The notes under the pieces were generated by a model, which worked only from the letters and a program-made list of their open reading frames with translations, had not been told where the DNA came from and did no database searches. A stretch of 64,000 nucleotides of DNA from positions 62,001 through 126,000 of the forward strand of contig NZ_SOFM01000021.1 in assembly GCF_004402705.1 (NCBI RefSeq), given 5' to 3'. The stretch comes from Cryobacterium mannosilyticum (lineage in GTDB: Bacteria > Actinomycetota > Actinomycetes > Actinomycetales > Microbacteriaceae). Positions 1 to 8,243 of the stretch are shown here, one piece after another. Within the stretch, counting starts at the first letter, position 1; each line of letters starts with the position of its first letter. Both the position numbers and the translations under genes were made by a program.

Positions 1-314
1 GGCTGCGGAGGCTCCCCGTTCCACGGCACAAAATCGAGCACCATCGCAGCAGGAAATGGGATCCCGGGCAGAATCTCCAGCGAGAGGGCGACCTGGAACG
101 CCCCAGCGGCACGTGCCCGGGCGACGACATCCCGCAGTTGGAGCTTCACCTCACGCCTCACCCTGGCCAGCCGGTCGTCCCGACCGACCTGCCGGATGAC
201 GAGGCCCGCAATAATGCGCTCGGACAGGGGCTCCTCACTGACGGGAATGTTCGCCCACGAGCCGGGCAGCACCATCGAAATGTCGGCGGCACGCATGGCC
301 ACTTGCCTGGTCAT
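1..314 (-). CDS. Unknown protein, last gene seen of the type VII-like cassette (3' end outside window)
   Basis: The reading frame starts at ATG (314-312) and stays open to the left edge, so only the first 104 residues or so are visible. The start overlaps the stop of the upstream gene by an ATGA tetranucleotide, which implies translational coupling. The visible protein begins MTRQVAMRAADISMVLPGSW and contains a charged stretch followed by a hydrophobic patch ending near VPWNGEPPQ. No family is recognised. Its place as the last visible gene of a secretion-type operon suggests an accessory or partner role, but that is inference. Confidence 0.7.
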   Translation of the reverse strand, partial: MTRQVAMRAADISMVLPGSWANIPVSEEPLSERIIAGLVIRQVGRDDRLARVRREVKLQLRDVVARARAAGAFQVALSLEILPGIPFPAAMVLDFVPWNGEPPQ

Positions 315-949
315 AGTGCCTCCGTCACGATGTGGAGTGTTTCGACGATCGCCTGGGTTTCTTCACGCATGCTGGCGAAGGCCCCGAAGTCATCGCAGGT
401 GAAAGCGAATTGGAGCATCTCGCTCGACCCCACGGGGAACACCGCGAAGACGGTGCGCTCGGAAAGCCGGCCTTCGGCCGCGCCGAGTTCGGTGAATTCG
501 ATCCGTTGGAACAGTCCAACGACTTCGCCGGCGGGGATGTCGGCGCGCCAGAGCTCCAGGTCGCGTGACCGAGCCCCGGGGCGCATCCGAGTGGATTCCT
601 CCCGGGCTATCCGCTCATAGGCCGCTGGCCCATCGTCGTCGTCCATCGCGAGTTGCTGCACGGTGAGAACGGCACCGATGGTCAGCTGTTTCTCGGGCCG
701 CACCGAGACCGCCGCAGTGAGCCACGGATTCCGCTGGCCCAGCAGCCGGGTGCGAAGCTCGGCCAGTTCGGCGGCGAAGTCTCCTGTGGTACCCGGATTC
801 GGGTCACGCTGGGCGACGTCGGCGACGACGCTCTCGGCCCAGCGCGTCGAATCCACGCTTTCCGCCGGGTCGAGCGGCACGGTATAGAAATTGGACGGCA
901 CGTCGAAGTCGTAGTCGACGATCTGCAGCGCCCTGACACCGGCAGTCAC
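311..949 (-). CDS. Unknown 212-residue soluble protein of the type VII-like cassette
   Basis: It starts at GTG (949-947) inside a GTGA overlap with the stop of the upstream 435-residue gene, and its own stop overlaps the next start by ATGA. Three consecutive genes are therefore translationally coupled. No signal peptide or membrane segment is visible. The sequence is mixed alpha/beta and acidic, with a central run of Asp (MDDDDGP, about residue 103). It resembles no family I can name. Tight coupling to the candidate substrate gene makes a chaperone, adaptor or immunity role conceivable, but nothing in the sequence proves it. Confidence 0.75.
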   Translation of the reverse strand: MTAGVRALQIVDYDFDVPSNFYTVPLDPAESVDSTRWAESVVADVAQRDPNPGTTGDFAAELAELRTRLLGQRNPWLTAAVSVRPEKQLTIGAVLTVQQLAMDDDDGPAAYERIAREESTRMRPGARSRDLELWRADIPAGEVVGLFQRIEFTELGAAEGRLSERTVFAVFPVGSSEMLQFAFTCDDFGAFASMREETQAIVETLHIVTEAL

Positions 950-2253
950 CGCGTGACCAGGCCTTCGACGCCGTTGGACGCGGCTTTCAGCAGGCTTTCC
1001 GGTCTCAGTTTGATGTCTCCCTCGGTGTTCAGGTTGCCGGGATCATTCATCAGTTTCTCTATCGAACCGCCCACCTGTCTGGCATCCAGCACCACAAGGG
1101 TGACCTTCGCCCCCGCGGTCAGGTCTCCCCAGGGCATGTCGACGGATTTGAGCTTGAGCGGGTTTTTGAGGGCGTCAAGACCTTCCGTCCTGGCCCCGGC
1201 GAGCCACTTCTCGGCGAGATTGGACCCGGTGCCGAGTTTGGATTCGAACGGGTTCTGGAAGATTTCCTTTGCGGCGCCCTTGAAACTCGTGAGGCTCTTC
1301 AGTTCGGTTCGTGCGGCGGTCTTCGTTACGCCGAATACCTTCTTGAATTGGCCTGCATAGAGGCCCTTCGATTTCGACGCCCGGAATGCGAGCGCCCCGG
1401 CCGACTTGGCCTTCGCGGCCTTGGCAAGGTACGTGACCAATTTGCCGCCGAACGCGGCCAGTGCTACGCCCACCGCCGCGAAAATCACGTCGCTGAGGCT
1501 GCCTTCACCCCGCTGGAGTTTGAAGCTCGCGTCAATGAGCGCGATCACCGCGCCCAGGACGGCGAGACCGATCAGGATTGCGCCCAGGATGGGGACCCAC
1601 GAGAGGAAGATCGCCAGCACGCCCGCCCATTCGCAGACTACTTTGATCGCGTCCAGCACCGAGCCCCAGTCGTCCCAGCGAGAGTCATTGAGCCTGTCGC
1701 CCACGTCACCGGTGACAACGTCATTGATGTCATCCGCGGCCGACTTCGCGGCAGCATCTTTGGCCGCGCTGGCGGCGTGCCAGAGTCCCTGGGCGACGCC
1801 GAGTTCGTGCACCCGAGCGTCGTAACGGTCCGCCATGTTCTCGGCGCTTTTCTGGTTGACCGCCTGGTCGTCACCGACCGCTTCGGCCTTCTGATCGGCC
1901 TGCGTCTTGTTCGTGCGGGCGGCGGAGACTTCGCCTTCTGCCTGGGAAATGGTGGAGATCGCGGTGACCGCGTCGTCCTGGGCCGTCTTGAGCTTGCCCG
2001 AATAGGCGATCAGGGCCGTTGCCGTGAGGCTGTAGCGTTCCTGGGCCTTGCCGATGTCCCGCGCAACATTCTCAGCAGATTCCTTGAGTGCGGCAACGGC
2101 CTTGCTCTTGTTCTCGTCGGCCTCGGATATGCGATGGAGCGTCGTCACCGAGCGGGCGATGGCCAGCCCCAGTTCCTCGTAGCGGCGGGCCTTGGCCAGC
2201 ACAACGTCGGCGTCGCCGGTCAGGTTGTTGAACGCAGTATCGCTGTTGCTCAT
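946..2253 (-). CDS. Candidate type VII secretion substrate: helical N-terminus, hydrophobic core
   Basis: 435 residues, starting at ATG with a GAGGAA ribosome site 4-5 bases upstream. Residues 1-190 are almost all helical, Ala/Glu/Lys/Gln rich and without hydrophobic segments, like the long helical hairpins of LXG- or WXG-type substrates. Residues about 203-245 and 258-280 are strongly hydrophobic (AGVLAIFLSW, ILIGLAVLGAVIALI). The remaining 150 residues are basic and Ala/Lys rich, with no recognisable toxin motif. It lies 21 bases after the small helical protein gene and is coupled to two unknown genes. A secreted pore-forming or membrane-anchored effector, or a structural component, are both possible. 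Confidence 0.7.
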   Translation of the reverse strand: MSNSDTAFNNLTGDADVVLAKARRYEELGLAIARSVTTLHRISEADENKSKAVAALKESAENVARDIGKAQERYSLTATALIAYSGKLKTAQDDAVTAISTISQAEGEVSAARTNKTQADQKAEAVGDDQAVNQKSAENMADRYDARVHELGVAQGLWHAASAAKDAAAKSAADDINDVVTGDVGDRLNDSRWDDWGSVLDAIKVVCEWAGVLAIFLSWVPILGAILIGLAVLGAVIALIDASFKLQRGEGSLSDVIFAAVGVALAAFGGKLVTYLAKAAKAKSAGALAFRASKSKGLYAGQFKKVFGVTKTAARTELKSLTSFKGAAKEIFQNPFESKLGTGSNLAEKWLAGARTEGLDALKNPLKLKSVDMPWGDLTAGAKVTLVVLDARQVGGSIEKLMNDPGNLNTEGDIKLRPESLLKAASNGVEGLVTR

Positions 2254-2274
2254 CGTGTTCCTCGCTCGATTCCC

Positions 2275-2622
2275 CTAGACAACGCGGTGACCCGGCGAAC
2301 CGGCACCCGGCCCGATTCCACTGTCTTTGTTGTCTTCGGCGGCCTCGACGAGGGCCTTGCCGAGTTCCTCATCCACCTGAGTGAACGCATCCCGAATGGC
2401 CTTGACCTGCTCGTGCAGGGCCGTGACCTGTTCGGTCATGTTCTTGCGCCGGTCGTTCCAGCTGCGCGAGAACTCACGCACGCGCTCCCCCAAACCGTCG
2501 TGTCCGACCACATCGGCCATCTCCCCGGTGAATGTGTCGGCATTGCTGTACTCGGTCGCGATATCGAGCAGATCCCTCTCCAGCTGCTCAAGCAAGTGCA
2601 TCTGAATGACGATGTCAGACAT
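2275..2622 (-). CDS. Small helical WXG100-like partner protein (115 aa)
   Basis: A longer frame exists upstream, but a strong ribosome site (GGGGGAGGAG, 6 bases before ATG 2622) fixes the start at MSDIVIQMHLLEQL. The protein is two long amphipathic helices (roughly residues 5-60 and 66-100) separated by a Trp-Asn-Asp turn (SRSWNDRRKN), followed by a Gly/Ser/Pro tail. Size and architecture match ESAT-6-like or DUF-type type VII substrates and chaperones, though the textbook WXG tripeptide is absent. It lies between the WXG100-type gene and the 435-residue candidate substrate. Confidence 0.72.
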   Translation of the reverse strand: MSDIVIQMHLLEQLERDLLDIATEYSNADTFTGEMADVVGHDGLGERVREFSRSWNDRRKNMTEQVTALHEQVKAIRDAFTQVDEELGKALVEAAEDNKDSGIGPGAGSPGHRVV

Positions 2623-2692
2623 CGAATTCTCCTCCCCCGGTGTGCTCGGCCGGCCACGTTCGGCCGGCCGAGCACACGAATTCAGTTGGCGA

Positions 2693-2989
2693 CTAGCCGG
2701 CCAGCCCGGAGCCGAGCTGGTCGTCGACGCCCTGGATGGCGTCGCGCGCCTGCACCAGGAAATCGGCCATGCCGGAGATGCCGGCCAGGGCTTCGTTGAG
2801 GCCCTTGTCCATGCTCTGGTAGGACGTTCCGAACTGCCCCGAGGCACGGTCCGTCTGGAAGCCCTGGCTGATCAGGCCTTCAACAAGTCCCCTGAGGCGC
2901 ACGAGGGTGTCTTCGATCTGCCCCTGGCCCGCCTTCAGGTTGTTCGAGGCAGTGGTCATCTCGTCGTACGTTACGTTCATGTTCGCCAT
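2693..2989 (-). CDS. WXG100 family (EsxA-like) protein with degenerate WXG turn
   Basis: 98 residues. The ATG at 2989 is chosen because AAGGAG lies 6 bases upstream; the longer frame to 3004 would swallow that site. The protein forms a helix-turn-helix hairpin typical of small type VII substrates, with the turn at about residues 43-50 reading GFQTDRASGQF. Trp is replaced by Phe and Gly by Thr, while the following small residues and aromatic are kept. It lies directly downstream of the EssC-type ATPase gene (52 bases), the usual position for an Esx substrate that binds the last ATPase domain. Confidence 0.85.
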   Translation of the reverse strand: MANMNVTYDEMTTASNNLKAGQGQIEDTLVRLRGLVEGLISQGFQTDRASGQFGTSYQSMDKGLNEALAGISGMADFLVQARDAIQGVDDQLGSGLAG

Positions 2990-3041
2990 GGAATACTCCT
3001 TCAAACATCGAGGCCAACCCCCATGAGCCGACCGACTGTTC

Positions 3042-6000
3042 TCAACCTATCGGGATTGCCGAGACCGCTCGATGGGCACGATTATCCATGCGCGTTTCCA
3101 CGTCGGGCAGCGGCATGGGCAGCTGCACCCGCACGAACTTCCCGCGCGAGACGAAGACGCCTCTGCCCGGCGGGAATTCTGCCCGGTTGGAGCGCGGCAG
3201 CGGTGTCTTCAGCAGGAACTCGCCCTCCGTGTAGTCCGGCTGCAGGAGCAGTCCCCGCCGCACGGTCTTGATCTCGCTGAAGAGGCCCCAGGATGAACTC
3301 CAGGTCGAAGTCTCACTTTCGGCGATGATGGTATGGTCGCTGCGCTTGACCGCCTTCACGAGTTCAGTCAGCGGCGTCTCGGCCGGGGTCTGCAGGAAAT
3401 CGGAGATGGTCTCCACGATCACCACGATGCTTCCCTCCGTGTCGGGGTCGGCGACGGCCGCGGCCAGGTCCCTGGCCAGGGCCGCGACCTCCTCGATCGT
3501 CGTGGCGGTTCCGGCCCACCAGTCGCCCTGCGCCAGCGGCGACCGGGAATTGCCCAGGTAGTACTGTCTCGCCGCCGGGCGTGCCCGGCCGTACGCCTGC
3601 GTGAGCGCGCGTAACGCCGTCGTCCGGCCGCTCGCGGGCGGCCCGGCCACGAGCATGACCCCGGACGGATCGAAGGCGTACGGGCCGAGATCCACATCGC
3701 TCATGCCCAGGACCGGGTTACCGTCGAGGGCGTCCGGCAGTTCGGCCGCCGAGTACTCGGTGGGCATCGACCCAATTCCGGCAGCTGAATGTACGCCGGC
3801 TCTGCGCATCGACTCGGCGAGGCGCTTCGTGGCTGCCGACTGGTCGGCAACCGCACTCGACCCGCCGAGGATCGCGATCTGGGTCTCCATCCCGTCGACG
3901 ATCGCACGCCCAGCGGCCGACTTCGAGCCGAGGATGTCGGAGGGAACGTCGAGCATCCCATAGCCACCCTCGTCGGCCAGTCGCAGCACGATTCGCTTCT
4001 GGATGCTCGACCCCACGGAGGTGGGGATAGCCCCTGACCGGTCGGCGGTCAACGCGATATGGATGCCCAGCTGGCGACCGTCGGTGAGGATGTCCTTGAA
4101 GACGCCGTACCAGGGCATGCGTCCGCTCGTGGATTCCCATTCGTCCCGGAAGGCGGGATAGCCGTCGATGAGGAGAAGGATGCGGGGCTCGTCCCGCTTG
4201 CCGGTGAGCTGGCGGTAGTCGGCGATGTTCGACGCGTTGGCTTCCGCGTAACGCGGGCCGCGTTCCTCCAGGACCGCCTTGAGTCGGCGGAACAGCCGCA
4301 CGATGCGTTCTGAGTCGTCCCCGGAGATGATCGATCCGACGTGTGGGAGGTCCTCGAGCATCCGGAGGCTGCCGGTGCCGAAGTCGAGCCCGTACACCTG
4401 GACCGGCCCGCCGCGGGGCGTGATCCCCGCGGCGCCGGCAAGCGTGCGCAGCAACGCGCTCTTGCCGGAGCCGCCGGTGCCGAAGATGGCGACGTGACCG
4501 TCGGCATCCGGGCGGAAGTAGACGGCCTGCTGTTCCTGGCGGTGCGGGAGGTCGGACACCCCGAGCAGGAGCTCGGAGTCGGTGCGCTGGCGGAGTTTGA
4601 CGAGGTCGTAGGCGGGGGCCAGCTCGTCGAGCCAGGGACGACGAGGGTCGGGGATCTTCGCGAATGCTGCCGCCGCGACGATCGTGGTCACCAGGCGCTG
4701 CTGGTCGGTGGGGCCGAGGTCGCGGTCTTCGTCGATGTGGCCGTGGGTGCTCGGATCCTCCCATTTGCTCTCCGCCCCGAACCGGAGTTCGGCGACGTCG
4801 ATCCCGGCGCGGTCGGGTTCGCGGCTGGTCCACCCGCCGGCGTAGGCGGACTGGAACTGCTGCAACCGGCCGGGGCCGGTCTTGGCGACCCCGCGGCCGG
4901 GGATGCCCGGGTCGAAGTGCGAGGCGTCCTTGGTGCCGATGACGTCGGTGCTGTCGGACTCGTCGGCCATCCGCAGGGCGATCCGCAGCGGCGTGTTGGC
5001 GCGCAGGTTGTCCTTGATCACGCCGGCCGGCCGTTGGGTGGCCATGATCAGATGGATGCCGAGGGAGCGGCCGCGCTGGGCGATGTCGACGACGCCGTCG
5101 ACGAACTCGGGCACCTCGGTGGCGAGGGCCGCGAATTCGTCGATGACGAGCACGAGCGCGGGCGGGCTGTCGGGGTCGCCGCGCTTTTCCAGTTCGAGCA
5201 GGTCCTTGGCCTTCTTGCGGCCCAGCAGGTGCTCCCGGTGGTGCAGTTCGGCGCGGAGGCTGGTCAGGGCGCGCCGCACGAGGTGCGGGCTGAGGTCGGT
5301 GACCAGGCCGACGCAGTGCGGCAGGGTGACGCAGTCGGCGAAGGCTGAGCCGCCCTTGTAGTCGACGAAGAGGAAGGTGACCCGGTCCGGGCTGTATTCG
5401 GCGGCCATGCCGAGCACCCAGGCCTGCAGGAATTCGCTCTTGCCGGCGCCCGTCGTGCCGCCGACGAGGGCGTGCGGGCCCTGGCTGCGCAGGTCGAGGT
5501 GCATCGCGTCGACGCCGGCGGAGCCGATGATGGCCCGCAGCTTGCCGGCGCGGCGAGGTTTCGGCTTGCCGCCGCTGCGGTCGTGGATCGACATGTTCTG
5601 CTGCCAGCGGTCGATCACCGCGGCGCTCGTCTCGACCATGTCGTGCCCGAGCAGCGTGACCAGCGAGACGGTGCGCGGCAGGTCGCTGGAGTCCGCCACG
5701 AGTGCCCCGGCGTCGATGACCGGGGCCATCCGTTTGGCGAAGCTGAGGGCCGTTGCCGAGTCGACCTGCTCGGTGACGACATCCGTGATCGTCTCGCCGA
5801 GGCGCACGAACCCGGCGGTGGCGCTGCCCGGTTCGTCGCCCAGGGCGAGGTAGGTGCGGCAGACGGCCGGCAACGCGGCCACGGTCGGGGCGATCCAGAT
5901 CGGGTAGACGCCGGCGTCGGCGGCGACCTCGGCCAGCTGCACCAGCCGGGCGCGGTCAACGGCCACGTCGTCGGAGATGAGCAGCACGATGGCGGGGATC

Positions 6001-7586
6001 GGCGCCGGTGCGCCCTGCACGGTCTTCGCGGATCCGACCTCTGCGCCGCGTTCCAGGGCGGCGTCGTCCTGCACCATGGCGCCGCGGCGCCTCGCGGACT
6101 TCGCCCTGGCGAGGCGCTGAGCGACGACCTCCTCGATGCTGGCGAGCACGGCGGCCCCGCTCGCCGCGCTGTCGGCGAGGTGGCTGCCGGCGATCGGGCT
6201 GTGCGGCGACGAGGTGTGCGGCATCCACTTGAGCCACCCCAGTTCGCGCGACCATCGCGGGGTCACCAGCGAGGCCACCACGAGTTCGGCGGGCGAGTGC
6301 AGCGCGGTGAGCTGCACCAGGACCGAGTTGATCGAGCCCATCGTCTGGTCGGGCGAGCCGGCCAGGCCCAGCGCGCCGGAATCGAAGAGGTTGTCGATCA
6401 GCGGCACGCCCTCGATTCGGCGGTTCGCCTCGACGACGGCGTCGAGCTTCTCCTGGAACTGGGGCAGCATCTCCCCCGTGCTGTTTTCCGCGACCGTGTT
6501 GCGGGAGTTCATCGTTCCCACGCCGAGCCGCACGTTCAGGAATGACCAGTGCTCAGGGCGCCTGGTCCAGAGGAGCGGGCCGCGCCGTCCGGCGTCGTCG
6601 TAGGCGTCGAGCGTGGATGGCGACTCGCCGAGGCGCAGGTCACGCTCGCGCACCCGCTCGGCGGCCAGGCGCGTAGCCAGCACCTCGAGCCGCGCTTCGA
6701 ACCTGGCCACGGCCTTCTTCATCCGCTGCTTCTCCCGCGACTTGGACGTCAGGAAGTTGCCGATCAGCATGATCGGGGACATCAAACAGAAGATCAGCGT
6801 GTACGGCTGGCGGGTGAGGGCGAACATCGCGCCGCCCATCAGCAGCGGGGTGATCATGGCGAGCAGGGGGAACGGCTGCTCGTCCTTCTCCGCGGGAACG
6901 TCGGGCGCATTGAACTCCTGGCCCGTGTAGCGCGTCTCCACCTTCGGCGACCGGTTGAAGAAGATCGGGCCGGGTTTCGGCGCGGCGTCCGCCGAGGCTC
7001 CGGCGATCTTGCTGATCTCCACCTCGGAGTCGCCGAGCAGAAGGCGCTCCGCCTTCGCGATGCGCACGCGCCCGACGATGCCGCCGTCGACGACCACGCC
7101 GTTGGCAGAACCGAGATCGATGACCTCTACGGCGTCAGCGACCTCGAGGCGTGCGTGCTTCTTGGAGACCAGGTTGTCGTCGAGCACGATGTCGCAGGAC
7201 GGGTCGCGGCCGAGCACGAAGCTCCCGGCGGAGAGAGGGAACTCGCGCCCGGCATCCGGGCCGTTGATGACGCGCAGGGTGGCGACGGCCTGCGATTTCA
7301 CCTGCGACGGCGCCTGGTACATGACACCGGCGTCGGCCAGGCTCACGGATGCGCCGGAGCCGATCCACGCCTCGCCGACCGGGGCGTCCGGCGGCAACAT
7401 GATCGGGTCGCCCTGGCCGGGCAGGGTGGCCCGGAGGGTGAGGTTGCGCTCGGCAGAGTGAGGCACCTCAGAATCGACCCGGCTGATGGTGGTCGCGATC
7501 TCGGAGATGGTCGCCGCGGCATCCGCTGTGACGACGATGTCGCTCGACGAGCCCGACGGGCGAACGAAGGTGAGTTTCAGGCGCAT
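3042..7586 (-). CDS. essC: FHA-domain FtsK/SpoIIIE-type type VII secretion ATPase (EssC/EccC)
   Basis: 1514 residues. Residues 1-85 look like a ubiquitin-like YukD/EsaB fold, and 98-195 form an FHA domain (LGRDPSCDIVLDD, SKKHARL, GSANGV). Two membrane helices follow at about 245-285 (PLLAMITPLLMGGAMF, YTLIFCLMSPIMLIG). Three ATPase modules come next: Walker A GGTTGAGKS near 708 with Walker B VLVIDEFAAL, GTGGSGKS near 1032, and a third near 1311 reading GPPASGRT, where Arg replaces the catalytic Lys. This is the order of Firmicutes EssC rather than mycobacterial EccCa/EccCb. It is the motor of the cassette and its 3' neighbours are the likely substrates. The start ATG follows the upstream gene by 15 bases. 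Confidence 0.95.
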   Translation of the reverse strand: MRLKLTFVRPSGSSSDIVVTADAAATISEIATTISRVDSEVPHSAERNLTLRATLPGQGDPIMLPPDAPVGEAWIGSGASVSLADAGVMYQAPSQVKSQAVATLRVINGPDAGREFPLSAGSFVLGRDPSCDIVLDDNLVSKKHARLEVADAVEVIDLGSANGVVVDGGIVGRVRIAKAERLLLGDSEVEISKIAGASADAAPKPGPIFFNRSPKVETRYTGQEFNAPDVPAEKDEQPFPLLAMITPLLMGGAMFALTRQPYTLIFCLMSPIMLIGNFLTSKSREKQRMKKAVARFEARLEVLATRLAAERVRERDLRLGESPSTLDAYDDAGRRGPLLWTRRPEHWSFLNVRLGVGTMNSRNTVAENSTGEMLPQFQEKLDAVVEANRRIEGVPLIDNLFDSGALGLAGSPDQTMGSINSVLVQLTALHSPAELVVASLVTPRWSRELGWLKWMPHTSSPHSPIAGSHLADSAASGAAVLASIEEVVAQRLARAKSARRRGAMVQDDAALERGAEVGSAKTVQGAPAPIPAIVLLISDDVAVDRARLVQLAEVAADAGVYPIWIAPTVAALPAVCRTYLALGDEPGSATAGFVRLGETITDVVTEQVDSATALSFAKRMAPVIDAGALVADSSDLPRTVSLVTLLGHDMVETSAAVIDRWQQNMSIHDRSGGKPKPRRAGKLRAIIGSAGVDAMHLDLRSQGPHALVGGTTGAGKSEFLQAWVLGMAAEYSPDRVTFLFVDYKGGSAFADCVTLPHCVGLVTDLSPHLVRRALTSLRAELHHREHLLGRKKAKDLLELEKRGDPDSPPALVLVIDEFAALATEVPEFVDGVVDIAQRGRSLGIHLIMATQRPAGVIKDNLRANTPLRIALRMADESDSTDVIGTKDASHFDPGIPGRGVAKTGPGRLQQFQSAYAGGWTSREPDRAGIDVAELRFGAESKWEDPSTHGHIDEDRDLGPTDQQRLVTTIVAAAAFAKIPDPRRPWLDELAPAYDLVKLRQRTDSELLLGVSDLPHRQEQQAVYFRPDADGHVAIFGTGGSGKSALLRTLAGAAGITPRGGPVQVYGLDFGTGSLRMLEDLPHVGSIISGDDSERIVRLFRRLKAVLEERGPRYAEANASNIADYRQLTGKRDEPRILLLIDGYPAFRDEWESTSGRMPWYGVFKDILTDGRQLGIHIALTADRSGAIPTSVGSSIQKRIVLRLADEGGYGMLDVPSDILGSKSAAGRAIVDGMETQIAILGGSSAVADQSAATKRLAESMRRAGVHSAAGIGSMPTEYSAAELPDALDGNPVLGMSDVDLGPYAFDPSGVMLVAGPPASGRTTALRALTQAYGRARPAARQYYLGNSRSPLAQGDWWAGTATTIEEVAALARDLAAAVADPDTEGSIVVIVETISDFLQTPAETPLTELVKAVKRSDHTIIAESETSTWSSSWGLFSEIKTVRRGLLLQPDYTEGEFLLKTPLPRSNRAEFPPGRGVFVSRGKFVRVQLPMPLPDVETRMDNRAHRAVSAIPIG

Positions 7587-7601
7587 GCGTTTACATCCGA
7601 A

Positions 7602-8090
7602 CTAGTCTTCGCGGCGTTCCCACGGCCAGAGCGGGCGGCCGTGCTCGCCCACACGGGAGGCGAGCAGCCAGGAGTAGGCCAGTGTGACGACGACGGCGAG
7701 GATGCCGGTGGCCAGGGAGAACGGGCTGAGCAGCATCGTCGCGCTGAAGGTGAGCACGTGGAACGGCTGCCCGTCGCCCGCCGCGTACAGAATCGCGCCG
7801 GTGACGATGAAGATGCCGAATGCGGCGATCCCGGCCGCGAAGGAGAAGCCGACGGCGACGCGCTGCCGGTCGGGCCGGGTGGCCACGCCGAGCGTGAGCA
7901 TGAGCACGAACACCAGCAGCACGGCGGCGGCGGCCATGCTCGGGCCGACAAGCGGGCCGGCATCCGGTTCGCTGATCACGTCAAGGTTCGTGGCGAGGCT
8001 GATCATGCCGAAGGCCGCCACGATCAACGCGCCGTAGAGCACCGCTGCGAAGACCGCGACGACCGTCGCGTACTTCTGGTAGTCACGCAT
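7602..8090 (-). CDS. Four-helix membrane protein, first gene of the type VII-like operon
   Basis: 162 residues starting at ATG, with GGGGGAG just upstream. Hydropathy shows four membrane segments at about residues 8-32, 50-70, 82-108 and 114-142, with short charged ends (tail ...PLWPWERRED). It has no signal peptide and no catalytic motif. It ends 15 bases before the ATPase gene and shares its strand, so it is probably co-transcribed and may be a membrane partner of the motor. The family is not known to me. Confidence 0.8.
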   Translation of the reverse strand: MRDYQKYATVVAVFAAVLYGALIVAAFGMISLATNLDVISEPDAGPLVGPSMAAAAVLLVFVLMLTLGVATRPDRQRVAVGFSFAAGIAAFGIFIVTGAILYAAGDGQPFHVLTFSATMLLSPFSLATGILAVVVTLAYSWLLASRVGEHGRPLWPWERRED

Positions 8091-8116
8091 CGCTCCCCCT
8101 GTCCGCGTCTAGTGCG

Positions 8117-8122
8117 AGTGTA
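8117..8122 (-). promoter_or_regulatory. Candidate -10 element for the type VII-like operon
   Basis: On the minus strand TACACT lies 26 bases before the ATG of the membrane protein gene, a plausible actinobacterial -10. No convincing -35 is seen 17 bases further upstream. Confidence 0.35.
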
Positions 8123-8181
8123 GCCGGACGACGCGGAGCCTGTGCCCGTTCTGGGTGCAGACGTGTGCTGTGCCCACGGGC

Positions 8182-8187
8182 TAGTCT
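8182..8187 (+). promoter_or_regulatory. Candidate -10 element for the MmeI-like orphan gene
   Basis: TAGTCT lies 56 bases before the GTG start at 8244. It matches the TANNNT pattern seen before several other genes in this window. No clear -35 is present. Confidence 0.3.
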
Positions 8188-8243
8188 TGCCCCCACCAGC
8201 ACCGCGGTCGTTGCGGTTGCCCTGGCCGGGCGGAGGACTGAGC

